NCBI GenBank assembly: GCA_040768665.1
Contig: JAXGMN010000019.1
Coordinates: forward strand, 1 to 64,000
Length of the DNA stretch: 64,000 nucleotides
DNA from: JABWBD01 sp040768665
GTDB lineage: Bacteria; Planctomycetota; Planctomycetia; Pirellulales; Thermoguttaceae
Direction: 5' to 3'
Notes under the pieces: model-generated
What the model was told of the DNA's origin: nothing
The model's database searches: none
What the model saw: the letters and a program-made list of their open reading frames with translations, nothing else
Made by a program: the position numbers and the translations under genes
In this document: piece after piece, positions 25,767 through 35,020 of the stretch
Position numbering within the stretch: position 1 is the stretch's first letter
How the letters are laid out: every line of letters starts with the position of its first letter

Positions 25767-26501
25767 ATGATTTGCCCCCCGCGCGACCGACAGCACTGCC
25801 GCACGCCGCTCTCTTTCAGTAGGCTCCTGTTGGCATTCGGGATTTGCGTCGGATTGCCTGCCATTTCGCCCGGCGACCAGCAGGTCGTTGTCTGCCTCGG
25901 CGATAGCATCACCATGGGAGTCCATCTTCCGGAAGACCGGGGCTATCCGTCCGTGCTCGAATCACTTCTGCCGGGTATGAAGGTGATCAATGCCGGCATC
26001 GGTGGCAATACGAGCAGTCAAGGACTGGCGCGATTCGATCACGACGTCGTCAAGCACGCCCCGGTCGCGGTGGTCCTCCTGTTCGGAACCAACGACAGTG
26101 TACCCCAATGGCGGGCAAGTACCGTGTTCCCGTTGAACAATACGAAGAACCTGCGGGAAATGGTCGACCGGTGCCGGGAACACGGAGCGAACGTTGTGCT
26201 CCTGACGCTTCCCGCCATCAACGGCGAGCCGTACTTCACTCGCCATCCCAAGCAATTCTACGACGCGGAGGGCGGGCTCGAGAGCATAGTTGCTCGTTAC
26301 CGGGCCACTGCACTCGAAATTGGCCGAAAAATGGATATACCGGTCGTCGATCTTTACGAAACATTTTCGAAGGACCCATCATTGCTGCGCCCTCCGCCCG
26401 ATGGCGTGCACCCGACGGCAGACGGGTGCCGGGCGATCGCGGAGCAGGTGGCATTGAAGCTGCGTCCTCTTGTCCGTCCTGAAAAGGGAGTAATGCGATG
26501 A
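25767..26501 (+). CDS. Secreted SGNH/GDSL hydrolase
   Basis: 244 residues with a hydrophobic leader (about 17-34). SGNH blocks: CLGDSITMG (Ser 47), NAGIGGNTSS, LFGTNDS and DGVHPTADG (Asp 212, His 215). It is probably a carbohydrate acetylesterase acting outside the cytoplasm. The stop overlaps the start of the FAD oxidoreductase by ATGA, so the two form an operon. The ATG at 25767 was chosen because it is closest to the leader; the longer upstream frame crosses repeats and antisense sequence. Confidence 0.85.
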   Translation: MICPPRDRQHCRTPLSFSRLLLAFGICVGLPAISPGDQQVVVCLGDSITMGVHLPEDRGYPSVLESLLPGMKVINAGIGGNTSSQGLARFDHDVVKHAPVAVVLLFGTNDSVPQWRASTVFPLNNTKNLREMVDRCREHGANVVLLTLPAINGEPYFTRHPKQFYDAEGGLESIVARYRATALEIGRKMDIPVVDLYETFSKDPSLLRPPPDGVHPTADGCRAIAEQVALKLRPLVRPEKGVMR

Positions 26502-29500
26502 TCTTGCGGAGCATGGTTGCATGGGCGTTCTTGGGAAGTCTCGGCTTGCAGGCGGCGGCCGGGCCGGCGGCCGTCAATGAATCGGCCCGCGAAATCCCCA
26601 TAGCGCACGAGGTCGACGTGGTGGTCTTGGGCGGCAGCACGGGAGCGGTCTCTGCCGCGGTTGCTGCCAAGACCGGGGCCGACGTTTTCCTGGCAGCTCC
26701 ACGTCCGTATCTCGGCGACGACATGACCGCGACCCTCCGCCTCTGGCTCGAAGAAGGGGAAGAACCCGAATCGCCGCTGGCCAAGAGAATCTTCGAGGAC
26801 GAGACCCAGAAGCATCAGCTTGCCGATCCCAACCGGATTGACCTCACGTACGAGGCCGATCTGCCCAGCAGTGTTCCGCACGTTGACAGCGATCCTCCCC
26901 GGATGCTCGCCGATTGCGTCTGGGGCAATCCCGTCAAGGAAAGCGTTCAATACAACGGCGATGTGACGATCATCGCCGATCTGGGCAACTCGCAGGCACT
27001 GGATCAATTCCGCCTGATGGCCTACCAACGCGAGACGGATGCCAAGAAAAGCGGGTTTCTGATCGAAAACGTTACCGTTTCCACCAGCGACGACAAGCAG
27101 AACTGGCAGCAGGCAGCGGTCATCGACGAGGAGCAGGATCCGCGAACGACCACGGAAGGCCGCAGTGTCGTATTTGCCGCACCGCTGAAGACAAAGGCCC
27201 GCTATGTGAAGGTGACGGTCCAGCGGGCGCCGAAGATCTCGCGTGTGCTGCTGGGCGAGATCGAGATCACCCGGCCGGGGCCGGCAACGGTGGACTCAGG
27301 CCCGGCCGCCCGACCCGCTCCCCGCCCGATGCACGTGAAAAAAACTCTGGACGACGCACTGATCGAGGCGGGCGTGAAGTACCTTTTCGGGTGCTACGCT
27401 ACGGACGTGCTTCGCGACGCCGATGGCAATCCCTGCGGAATCGTGATGGCCAACCGGGCGGGGCGCCAGGCGGTTGTCGCGAAAACGATCATCGACGCGA
27501 CGGAGCGAGGGCTGGTCGCCCGGCTGGCCGGCGCGGAGTTTCGCCCGTACCCGGCAGGGAAGCATGCGTTCACGCGGGTCGTGATCGGCGGCGAGCCGAG
27601 AAGCGGACCGTCGATGAAGACACGAGAAATCAATCCGCCATTCCGCGGACCTTATCCGAACGACGCGAAAACCACCAGCGGCGTGTTCAAAATCATCGAG
27701 TATACGCTCGAGCTTCCGATGGACGACGACGGCCCGGCGGCGTGGGCGAAAGCCGACCAGGAGGCCCGCTCACTGACCTACGATCCCGAGCAGCAGTTTA
27801 CCTCGGACGTGCTCTTCGAGGTGCCGCCGGATGCGATGTTTGGGCAGGAGACGGCCGAAGGTGCCTGGCAGTCGGTCGACGCAATCCCGCTTGGTGCGTA
27901 TCGGCCGAAAGGCACGGCAAGGATCTTTGTACTCAGCGGCGTGGCCGACATTTCCCGTCAGCAGGCTGAAAAACTGCTGCGGCCGTGTGCACTGATCGAT
28001 ACGGGAACGCGACTGGGAGTGGCGGCGGCTACTGAGGCCAAGTCGCTCTTGGTTCCCCGGGGCGTAAAGCTGACAGGCGAGCCGACGAAATCGCCGGCTG
28101 CCGAGGGCGACGTCCGCGAGGTCCTTGGCGGAGTCCGGCCGAACCAGAAGTCGACGACCGTGCCGCAGGCTGCTCGTGCCGTGCCGGTGTTGGGGCAGTA
28201 CGACGTGGTCGTCATCGGTGGCGGTACCGCGGGTGCGCCGGCCGGGATCGCGGCTGCGCGCCAGGGCGCCAGAACGCTGGTGGTCGAATATCTCTCGGGG
28301 TTGGGTGGCGTCGGCACGACCGGGGCGATCTCGAAATACTACTGGGGCAATCGTGTAGGTTTCACCGCCGAGGTTTACGGCGGCCATTCGTGGGTCATCG
28401 AACAGAGGATGGAGTGGTACCGCGACGAGATCCTCAACGCGGGCGGCGACATCTGGTTCGCGACGACCGGTTGCGGGGCGTTTGTCGACGGCGAGAAAGT
28501 CAAAGGTACAGTGGTCGTCACCTCCCAAGGCCGCGGCGTGGTCCTGGCCGACGTGGTTATCGACGCCACGGGCAATTCCGACGTCGCTGCCGCGGCCGGG
28601 GCGGAGTGCCTCTATACGGACGAGTCGGAATTCGCCATGCAGGGGACCGGTCTGCCGCCGCGGCAACTCGGCGCCAGCTACGCGAACACCGACTACACGT
28701 TCACCGACGAGACCGACATGGTCGACGTCTGGCGGATGTTCGTCCATGCCAAAGACAAGTACCCGACGGCATTCGACCTGGGCCAATTGATCGACACCCG
28801 CGAACGGAGGCGGATCGTCGGCGATTACCGGCTCGACATTCTCGACCAGGTCAACGAACGGACGTTTCCGGACACCGTGGTCCGTGCGTACAGCAATTTC
28901 GACACCCACGGTTACACGATCGACCCGTACTTCATGCTCGAACATCCGATGAAGAAGGGGGTTTACTGCAATATCCCCTACCGCTGCTTCTTGCCGAAGG
29001 GATACGAGGGGCTGCTCGTCGCCGGGCTGGGCATCAGCGCCCATCGCGATGCCGTGCCGGTGATCCGCATGCAGCCCGACATTCAAAACGGCGGCTACGC
29101 GATGGGGGTGGCCGCGGCGATGGCCTCGCGATCGGATGCTCCGCTGCGCAAAATCGACCTGAAGGCCCTGCAGCGGCACCTGGTCGACATCGGAAACCTG
29201 CCGCTCAGCGTGCTGACCGACGGGGATTCCTTCCCACCGTCGCTGGACGAAATCAAGGCCGCTGTCGCAACGGTCGCCGAGGAGAACGCACCCGGGGCCG
29301 CCGTGGTCCTGGCCAGTCCCGAACAGTCGCTGCCGCTCGTGCGCGATGTTTATCGAAAGGCCGACGCCCAGCGAAAACTCGGCTATGCAAAGGTCCTCGG
29401 CATGATGGGCGATGCCACCGGTCTGGCGACGTTGATCGAGGCGGTCGAAGGCATACCGCAGTGGGACGAAGGTTGGGACTTCCGCGCGGGCGGGCAGTTC

Positions 29501-29935
29501 GGCCACGCGATGAGCCCGCTGGACTGCCTCATGGTTGCGATCGGCCGTACACGGAGCCCCGAGGCGGTTCCGGTGATCTTGGACAAGCTCGCGTTGCTTT
29601 CCGCCGATACCGCATTCTCGCACCACCGCGCCGCCGCGTTGGCCCTGGAGCTGATCGGCGACAAGCGAGCGGCGAAGCCTCTGGCGGAACTGCTCAAGAA
29701 GCCGGACATGGCCGGATACGCCCATGTTTCGCTCGAGCGGGTGCGGGAACTGGACCAAGGCGGCGGCCCAAACGCGACGCGAAGAGATTCGCTGCGGGAA
29801 CTGTTGCTCGCCCGCGCCCTGTACCGATGCGGCGATTGCGAAGGACTCGGCGCCGAGATTCTTGGCAACTATGCCAAGGACCTCCGCGGCCACCTTGCCC
29901 GCCATGCGGCGGCCGTGCTCGAGTCGCGCCCGTGA
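26498..29935 (+). CDS. Tandem-module FAD-dependent oxidoreductase with discoidin-like insert
   Basis: 1145 residues with an exported N-terminus. Two FAD_oxidored modules follow each other: the first has LGGSTGA (about 44-50) and TIIDATERGLVARLAG, the second has VVVIGGGTAGAPAG (about 570-583), GLGGVGTTG and VIDATGNSDVAAAAG. The first module is interrupted at about 145-260 by an F5/8-type (discoidin) beta-sandwich-like segment (DQFRLMAYQ, SDDKQNWQQAAV, ARYVKVTVQ), a carbohydrate-binding fold. Residues about 945-1145 look like HEAT repeats (GYAKVLGMMGDATGLATLIEA, AALALELIGDKRAAKPLAELL). This suggests an exported redox enzyme that binds a glycan. It is coupled to the SGNH hydrolase before it. Confidence 0.85.
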   Translation: MILRSMVAWAFLGSLGLQAAAGPAAVNESAREIPIAHEVDVVVLGGSTGAVSAAVAAKTGADVFLAAPRPYLGDDMTATLRLWLEEGEEPESPLAKRIFEDETQKHQLADPNRIDLTYEADLPSSVPHVDSDPPRMLADCVWGNPVKESVQYNGDVTIIADLGNSQALDQFRLMAYQRETDAKKSGFLIENVTVSTSDDKQNWQQAAVIDEEQDPRTTTEGRSVVFAAPLKTKARYVKVTVQRAPKISRVLLGEIEITRPGPATVDSGPAARPAPRPMHVKKTLDDALIEAGVKYLFGCYATDVLRDADGNPCGIVMANRAGRQAVVAKTIIDATERGLVARLAGAEFRPYPAGKHAFTRVVIGGEPRSGPSMKTREINPPFRGPYPNDAKTTSGVFKIIEYTLELPMDDDGPAAWAKADQEARSLTYDPEQQFTSDVLFEVPPDAMFGQETAEGAWQSVDAIPLGAYRPKGTARIFVLSGVADISRQQAEKLLRPCALIDTGTRLGVAAATEAKSLLVPRGVKLTGEPTKSPAAEGDVREVLGGVRPNQKSTTVPQAARAVPVLGQYDVVVIGGGTAGAPAGIAAARQGARTLVVEYLSGLGGVGTTGAISKYYWGNRVGFTAEVYGGHSWVIEQRMEWYRDEILNAGGDIWFATTGCGAFVDGEKVKGTVVVTSQGRGVVLADVVIDATGNSDVAAAAGAECLYTDESEFAMQGTGLPPRQLGASYANTDYTFTDETDMVDVWRMFVHAKDKYPTAFDLGQLIDTRERRRIVGDYRLDILDQVNERTFPDTVVRAYSNFDTHGYTIDPYFMLEHPMKKGVYCNIPYRCFLPKGYEGLLVAGLGISAHRDAVPVIRMQPDIQNGGYAMGVAAAMASRSDAPLRKIDLKALQRHLVDIGNLPLSVLTDGDSFPPSLDEIKAAVATVAEENAPGAAVVLASPEQSLPLVRDVYRKADAQRKLGYAKVLGMMGDATGLATLIEAVEGIPQWDEGWDFRAGGQFGHAMSPLDCLMVAIGRTRSPEAVPVILDKLALLSADTAFSHHRAAALALELIGDKRAAKPLAELLKKPDMAGYAHVSLERVRELDQGGGPNATRRDSLRELLLARALYRCGDCEGLGAEILGNYAKDLRGHLARHAAAVLESRP

Positions 29936-30075
29936 GCAGCCAGGGCAGCCTTCGGGCGGAAGATGGGCGTCAAAGCGGAAGAACTTGCGCCCGGGAACCA
30001 GATGATCGAGGATCGCAAGCAGATCTTTGATCATCTCCACGTCAATTCGGTCGTCTTCACCTACTGACCAAGAAG

Positions 30076-30132
30076 ATGATTGGGCTCATCGGCGGCATGA
30101 GTCCCTCGTCGACTACCGCCCGATCAACAAGG
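30076..30132 (+). pseudogene. N-terminal fragment of aspartate/glutamate racemase
   Basis: MIGLIGGMSPSST matches the start of the Asp/Glu racemase family; a one-base shift then gives DYRPINKG, the next family motif. Nothing of the remaining protein follows: the convergent deaminase gene ends at 30134. The rest of 29936-30133 holds only a 34-codon frame of no known family (29963-30067). Confidence 0.55.
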
Positions 30133-30133
30133 G

Positions 30134-30601
30134 TCAGTATTCGATGCGATCTGCCTGGTTTCTCCACGCCTCGAATGCGCCACGGGCATCTTCCCGCAAT
30201 GCCTGCCCCACCGGGATGGAACGCATGGCCGTGGGAAGAACCATCTGTTCATAAATAGCGAGATCGTCGAAACCTGCCGCAGCGGCGTCCTCGCGTGTTG
30301 CAGCAAAGTGAAGCGCATCGAGTCGTGCCCAGTAAATGGCACCGAGGCACATCGGACAAGGCTCGCAACTTGCATAGATCTCGCAGCCCGGCAAGGAAAA
30401 GGATGCGAGCCGAGAACAGGCATCACGGATTGCGACGATTTCGGCATGGGCGGTCGGGTCATTAGTCGAAGTAACCCGATTCCAGCCTTCGCCAACGATC
30501 CTGCCGTCCTTGACAACCACCGCGCCAAAGGGACCGCCCTCGCCAAGCTTCATCTTTTCCCTCGAAAGGCGAATCGCCTCACGCAGGAATCTCTCGTTCA
30601 T
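30134..30601 (-). CDS. Guanine/cytidine-type nucleoside deaminase
   Basis: 155 residues from the ATG at 30601. The zinc site is complete: HAE (His 52, Glu 54) and PCPMC (Cys 82, Cys 85). The spacing and the C-terminal half resemble guanine deaminase (GuaD-like) and tRNA adenosine deaminase relatives; FDDLAIYEQM favours the former. It is cytoplasmic and acts in purine salvage. No purine genes are nearby. Confidence 0.85.
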   Translation of the reverse strand: MNERFLREAIRLSREKMKLGEGGPFGAVVVKDGRIVGEGWNRVTSTNDPTAHAEIVAIRDACSRLASFSLPGCEIYASCEPCPMCLGAIYWARLDALHFAATREDAAAAGFDDLAIYEQMVLPTAMRSIPVGQALREDARGAFEAWRNQADRIEY

Positions 30602-30757
30602 GATTCGGCTCTCACAGTCTGAAGTGGAGCATCGCTTCATCCGGTGTCCACGAGGGCAGGAAGGCGAGGACCGCCTCCGCACGCTGCATGGGAAAGCGGC
30701 AACCCGCCAAATCGCAGGGCCGGCCTTGATTGCTCTGGGGAATCAACGAGGTGCTGA

Positions 30758-31084
30758 TCAAACCATATCCTTCAGCCCCTTCAATGGCATGATTTTAACG
30801 ACGTTTGTGGCGGGCTTGGCCTTGAAAATCGTCTCCTCTTTCGTGAAGGGGTTGATTCCCTTGCGAGCCTCGGTAGCGGGCTTGCGGACAACCTTGATCT
30901 TCATGAGGCCGGGAACGGCAAACTCTCCCGGCCCATCCTCACCGAGGTTCTTTTGAATCAGATTGGCAAGCTCATCGAACAGTCGGGCAACCTGCTGCTT
31001 GGTGAGATCGGCTGCCTCAGACAACGAAGCTACGATCTCCGTCTTCGTCATTGGCTTCCTGGTGGGCGATTCTTGATTTTCCAT
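30758..31084 (-). CDS. HU-like DNA-binding protein
   Basis: 108 residues from the ATG at 31084, AAGGGA site 6-7 bases upstream. MTKTEIVASLSEAADLTKQQVARLFDELANLI is the helical HU start, and GEFAVPGLMKIKVVRKPATEARKGINPFT the beta-arm region. The arm carries the Arg/Lys-rich RKPATEARKG and the INPFT variant of the proline tip. It is a nucleoid protein of the planctomycete HU-related type; monocistronic. Confidence 0.9.
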   Translation of the reverse strand: MENQESPTRKPMTKTEIVASLSEAADLTKQQVARLFDELANLIQKNLGEDGPGEFAVPGLMKIKVVRKPATEARKGINPFTKEETIFKAKPATNVVKIMPLKGLKDMV

Positions 31085-31987
31085 GTCTGGTCCCTTGTAA
31101 GTGGCTGAGTTTTTGCTGGGCTGTATTATCCTAGCTCTGCAATGCGAGGGCGGATGACATCTGTAGCGGGCGAATCGGTCGTAGCGGCCAAATGCCCGAC
31201 AATATTGGGAGAATACGGCGGTTCGTGGCGGTTTTGCCTGTGAAAACGGCGATCTTGCCGGTGTCCCTGTATCGGTTTCCGGTAGTAGCCGGCCAGACGG
31301 CCTCGCAGGTAAAGTACGCCCCGGTCGTCGCATTCGTCAATAGCCCACTCTCAGGTGGCCATGGCCCGCTTCTCTGGAGCTCGTTATTCGGTGTGACCGT
31401 TCACGGGGCGGAAGAGAGGGGGGCAGGTCCATGTTTTCGGCCGGCGTCTTTCTCGCCAAAATGCCTGAACTGGCCGATAAACAGACCCGTCCCCGGCCCT
31501 GGGCTCATAAAAACTTGATAAAAACGGGGACAGGCACCGCAACTAATAGCGGTTTAGCCAGAGCGACCACACAAGATGTTGCGGAGCCAGTCCCCGTTTT
31601 TATCAGCCCACCCCGGCCCTGGGCGTGAACGGCGACACTTGGGGTTGGTCCCCGTTTTCTGGCGCTGATGTTTTTGCCAACCGAGGCCGCCTGTTCGGCC
31701 GATATATCCGGTAGAGGAAGTGTTGGTGGAGACTGGTCGTGCCTCCGGCAGGTGGCAGAGTCCCGAGGGGAGTTGGGACTACGGTGCTGGCCAGTTGCCG
31801 TCAAAAGGAAGATCGGCAAACGCTTCCAAACAGCATCATTGTCGTGCCAAACGCCTGCCCTTCGCAGGAGCTGCCGCCCCTGCGAAGGGCTATCGTGTTC
31901 TTGTCGGCATTCACGGCGGCAATCAATATCGCTACAATCCCTCACCAAGAAGTCCGAACACCAAAGCAAATTACCCGAGGTGGAGTC
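31085..31987. other. 903-base gene-poor stretch with repeat copies
   Basis: I see no convincing gene. The stretch holds a 27-bp inverted repeat (31517-31604, listed separately) and two copies of CCCCGGCCCTGGGC (31493-31506, 31612-31625). GACCGTTCACGG or its reverse complement appears at 31396, 31625, 37947 and 40752. The latter is a dispersed word in this genome. Confidence 0.5.
31517..31604. repeat. 27-bp inverted repeat (MITE-like)
   Basis: Left arm 31517-31543 and right arm 31578-31604 pair at 25 of 27 positions around a 34-base centre. The arm contains GGGGAC(A/T)GGC(A/T)CCGCAAC. The right-arm version recurs exactly for 18 bases at 59174-59191. No transposase is seen. It looks like a small non-autonomous or structural element. 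Confidence 0.7.
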
Positions 31988-32251
31988 ATGGACCAGGCCA
32001 CCCAAGCGACGATTCACCAGAGCATCGTCGAAACACTCAAGGAACTCGGCGTGCCCAATGCCACGTTCTCGATCACGGATACTACGATCCTCGTGGAGGA
32101 TGGCTTTTACATCGGACGGAGCTTTGAGTGTGGGCATGTCCGAGTCATCATCCTGGCTGGTGGCGAGCGGATTGAGTTTTGTGATCAGAATGGCGGAATC
32201 CTCCGAGTACTCTGCCAGGCCCGGCCGGTCATGCAGGCCAAGGCGGCGTAA
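31988..32251 (+). CDS. Conserved small protein of unknown function
   Basis: 87 residues; AGGTGGAG lies just before the ATG. A helical first third (MDQATQATIHQSIVETLKEL) is followed by a beta-rich part (FYIGRSFECGHVRVIILAGG, then RIEFCDQNGGILRVL). It has no membrane segment. I do not recognise a domain. It stands alone between gene-poor stretches. Confidence 0.6.
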   Translation: MDQATQATIHQSIVETLKELGVPNATFSITDTTILVEDGFYIGRSFECGHVRVIILAGGERIEFCDQNGGILRVLCQARPVMQAKAA

Positions 32252-32631
32252 AAGCCACCACTTGACACATTGCGCCGCATCGACAACAACCAGGCAGGTA
32301 AATGGACATGCGAACACATGCCCGCGCGGCCCGGCGCCGGCCGACTCCACGGCTCGCCGCCTCGAAGCTCTTTTGGACATTCGGTTGCGTGTGGGCAACA
32401 GCGCGTTGCGTTTGAGCAACGCCGGGATGCGGGCCTTGTTTTGCCGGGAGCGGCTTGAGCCTGGTCGGCTGATGTAACGGAACCCTCGCGCAGACAAGCG
32501 GTTGCGCTCCGCGAGGCGTTTCTCTACAAGGGGTGCGGGGCGGTTGGTATCCGCTTTGCTCTCGCATCTCGCGACCCGATGACCGTGGCTCATCCGCTCC
32601 GGCTCTTGGCCCACAACCGAGAAAATCACCC
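32252..32631. other. Leader region of the exopolysaccharide genes
   Basis: 380 bases without a gene. TTGACA (32262-32267) is followed by CATTGCGCCGCATCGAC, matching the palindromic site at 15194-15222, but no good -10 follows at the right distance. The remainder has short GC-rich stems and no Rho-independent terminator. Regulation of the downstream wzz-like gene from here is likely but not shown. Confidence 0.35.
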
Positions 32632-34128
32632 ATGAACCATCCCCCCAAAGCGACCTCTGCCTCGAACCCGTTCGTTGCGGTCCTGACGGCGCACCTGGTG
32701 CGATGCCTGGTTTCCGCGGGAGCGGTCGCCGCGTTGGTTGGCGTCTACGCTCTTGTGCGTCCGGAGACCTGGGAGGCTTCCCAGGCGTTGATCATCCGGA
32801 ACGAGGCGGCCACGAACCACCAGTCGCCCGGCAAGTTCGCCCACAGCGACGAGATGAAGACGCTGCAGGAGACGATCCTGGAGTTGGCGAGGAGCCGCGG
32901 CGTGCTCTCGGCCGCGCTGGCCGAAATAGGGCCGCCGGCCGATTATCGCAAGCCGACGCAGTCGTGGCCCACGATGGAGGACGTTGCCGATCTTCGGGAC
33001 TGCCTGAAACTCTCCCCTCCCAAGGGAGCCCAGTTCGGCAGCACCGAGATCGTCTATCTCAAGGTTCGAGACCGCCATCGGGATCGTGCCGGGAATCTGG
33101 CCGCGTCCGTTGCCAGCCACCTCGAGCGGGCTTTCCAGCAAGTTCGCGACGTGAAAGCGCAAAGCATGATCGACGAGCTGGCCAAGGCGGTGACTCTTGC
33201 CGCGGACGATCTGGATGAGTCGACCGAGCGGCTGACGGAGATCGAAACGCGTGCCGCGGCCGACCTGGCAGAGCTGCGGATCCTGCACGACGCGAGTTCG
33301 GGAGACAGCTCGCTGCGGCGGACGATGACCGAGATCCAGAACGAGCTGCGGCAGGCACGCATCGCCAGGTCGGCGAACAAAGCACTGCTTGCCCTGCTTC
33401 GCGAGGCCGCGGTCGATCCGCATGCCCTGCTCGGCGCTCCAGGCGCGTTGCTGGAGTCGCAGCCGGCCCTCCGGACGCTCAAGGAGGGGCTGGTCGAGGC
33501 CCAACTCCTAACGGCAAATCTGCAGGGCCGGATGTCGAGCGAACATCCGCTCGTGCGCGCGGCGATGGAGTCGGAGCGGCAGATCCGGGCCGGACTGCAC
33601 AAGGATCTGGCCGAAGTGATCCGGGGCATCGAAGGAGAGCTGCGACTGAATGACGAGCGGATCGCCATCCTGGACGGGCAGTTGGCCGAGACGCGGACGA
33701 GGCTCGACTCCCTGGCGGGGATGCGTGCGTTCTATTCGAACCAGGTGGCCGAGACGCTGAACCGGGAGCAGTTGCTGCAGCAGGCCGAGCAGAAGTTGGC
33801 CGAAGCCCGCACCACGCAGGCCACCGCGAATGCAGCGAGCCTGATCGGCCGGATGGGCGCGCCCGACACGGGCACCAATCCCATCGGGCCGAGCCGCAGC
33901 ATTCTGGTGCTGATGGGGCTCGGGGCCGGACTGCTGACGGGCGTCGCCCTTGTCTTCCTGAGCGTGCCGCCGTATGAGGCGGGGCGTCCGGCCGCGTCGC
34001 AGCCGCCGGTATCCGCTGTCTGGTACCCGGGGCTGGAACGGCGGAAGAAGCCGCGGACCGCCACCGGTCCGGTGTCGCTGAAACGCGCCCTGATGGGTCT
34101 GCCTGGCTACACAGGCAAGTCGTGCTGA
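32632..34128 (+). CDS. Wzz/GumC-like polysaccharide chain-length protein
   Basis: 498 residues. A membrane segment at about 25-45 (VSAGAVAALVGVYALV) and another at about 420-445 (SILVLMGLGAGLLTGVALVFLSV) flank a long periplasmic coiled-coil region rich in Leu, Glu and Arg heptads. This is the architecture of Wzz/GumC co-polymerases that control exopolysaccharide length. No C-terminal tyrosine kinase is fused. The sugar transferase follows 57 bases later, which supports an exopolysaccharide role. Confidence 0.8.
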   Translation: MNHPPKATSASNPFVAVLTAHLVRCLVSAGAVAALVGVYALVRPETWEASQALIIRNEAATNHQSPGKFAHSDEMKTLQETILELARSRGVLSAALAEIGPPADYRKPTQSWPTMEDVADLRDCLKLSPPKGAQFGSTEIVYLKVRDRHRDRAGNLAASVASHLERAFQQVRDVKAQSMIDELAKAVTLAADDLDESTERLTEIETRAAADLAELRILHDASSGDSSLRRTMTEIQNELRQARIARSANKALLALLREAAVDPHALLGAPGALLESQPALRTLKEGLVEAQLLTANLQGRMSSEHPLVRAAMESERQIRAGLHKDLAEVIRGIEGELRLNDERIAILDGQLAETRTRLDSLAGMRAFYSNQVAETLNREQLLQQAEQKLAEARTTQATANAASLIGRMGAPDTGTNPIGPSRSILVLMGLGAGLLTGVALVFLSVPPYEAGRPAASQPPVSAVWYPGLERRKKPRTATGPVSLKRALMGLPGYTGKSC

Positions 34129-34185
34129 ACCAGCGGCGCCGGCAGAAGTCTTTCTCTTCAATCTCATCTGGCAAGGTGTTGGATC

Positions 34186-35016
34186 ATGGTCGTTTTGGTG
34201 TATTCGCCATTCGTCGCTGCCCATGGAATCGGCAGCAGCGAGGCCGCGCTGCTGGACATCTTTGTCGACCGACCGTCGGTGGTGCCGCAGGTTTCGATTG
34301 TTCCGCTTGTCGAGCGGCGGGAGGCCGAGCGTCGGCAGGTCGTTGAGGATCCGCCATCGCTGGTGATCGAGTGTCTGGCCAAAGGAAAGGCCATCGTCGA
34401 GCCGGAGGGAAATCTCGCGCCGGGCTACCGGTTGGCGAAGCGGACGATCGACGTCGTCGGGGCGATTGCGATCCTGGTCGTGCTCTCGCCGGTGCTGGCG
34501 GCCGTGCTGTTGATTCTGTTGTTCTCGACGCAGGGCAAGCCGATCTTTCGGCAGACGCGGGTGGGCTACCGGGGGCGTCGGTTCACGATGTACAAGTTTC
34601 GGACCATGGCGTTGGACGCCGATCGGAGGCAGCACGAGGTGAGCAACGAGAAGGACGGCCCGATCTTCAAGAACCGCCGCGACCCGCGAGTGACGCCCTT
34701 CGGCCGCTTCCTGCGGAAGACGAGCATCGACGAGATGCCGCAACTGGTGAACGTTCTTCTGGGGCATATGTCGCTGGTTGGCCCGCGGCCACCGGTTCCC
34801 GAGGAGGTCGCGCGGTACGAGCACTGGCAGCGAAGGCGGCTGGCGGTGATGCCCGGGCTGACGTGTCTCTGGCAGGTCAGCGGCCGATCGGAGATCGGTT
34901 TTGCCGACTGGATCCGCATGGACCTGTGGTACGTGAAGAACCAGGGCGTGCTGACGGACCTCTGGCTGCTGCTGCGGACGCCGTGGAGCGTGATCACGGG
35001 CCGGGGCGCATATTGA
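34186..35016 (+). CDS. Undecaprenyl-phosphate sugar phosphotransferase
   Basis: 276 residues. An N-terminal 80-residue extension precedes a membrane helix (about 90-117) and the bacterial sugar transferase domain: MYKFRTM, FLRKTSIDEMPQL, GHMSLVGPRPP and PGLTCLWQVSGR. It transfers a sugar phosphate to the lipid carrier, the first step of exopolysaccharide unit assembly. It lacks the usual four-helix PglC-to-WbaP extension, so it is a short form. It ends 4 bases from the convergent methyltransferase. Confidence 0.9.
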   Translation: MVVLVYSPFVAAHGIGSSEAALLDIFVDRPSVVPQVSIVPLVERREAERRQVVEDPPSLVIECLAKGKAIVEPEGNLAPGYRLAKRTIDVVGAIAILVVLSPVLAAVLLILLFSTQGKPIFRQTRVGYRGRRFTMYKFRTMALDADRRQHEVSNEKDGPIFKNRRDPRVTPFGRFLRKTSIDEMPQLVNVLLGHMSLVGPRPPVPEEVARYEHWQRRRLAVMPGLTCLWQVSGRSEIGFADWIRMDLWYVKNQGVLTDLWLLLRTPWSVITGRGAY

Positions 35017-35020
35017 AGTG

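Noticed and set aside
27770..30040. 756-codon minus-strand frame opposite the FAD oxidoreductase
   Set aside because: Antisense shadow with no domain pattern.
31505..32629. 374-codon minus-strand frame
   Set aside because: Crosses repeats and the antisense of the 87-residue gene; Arg/Ser-rich shadow.
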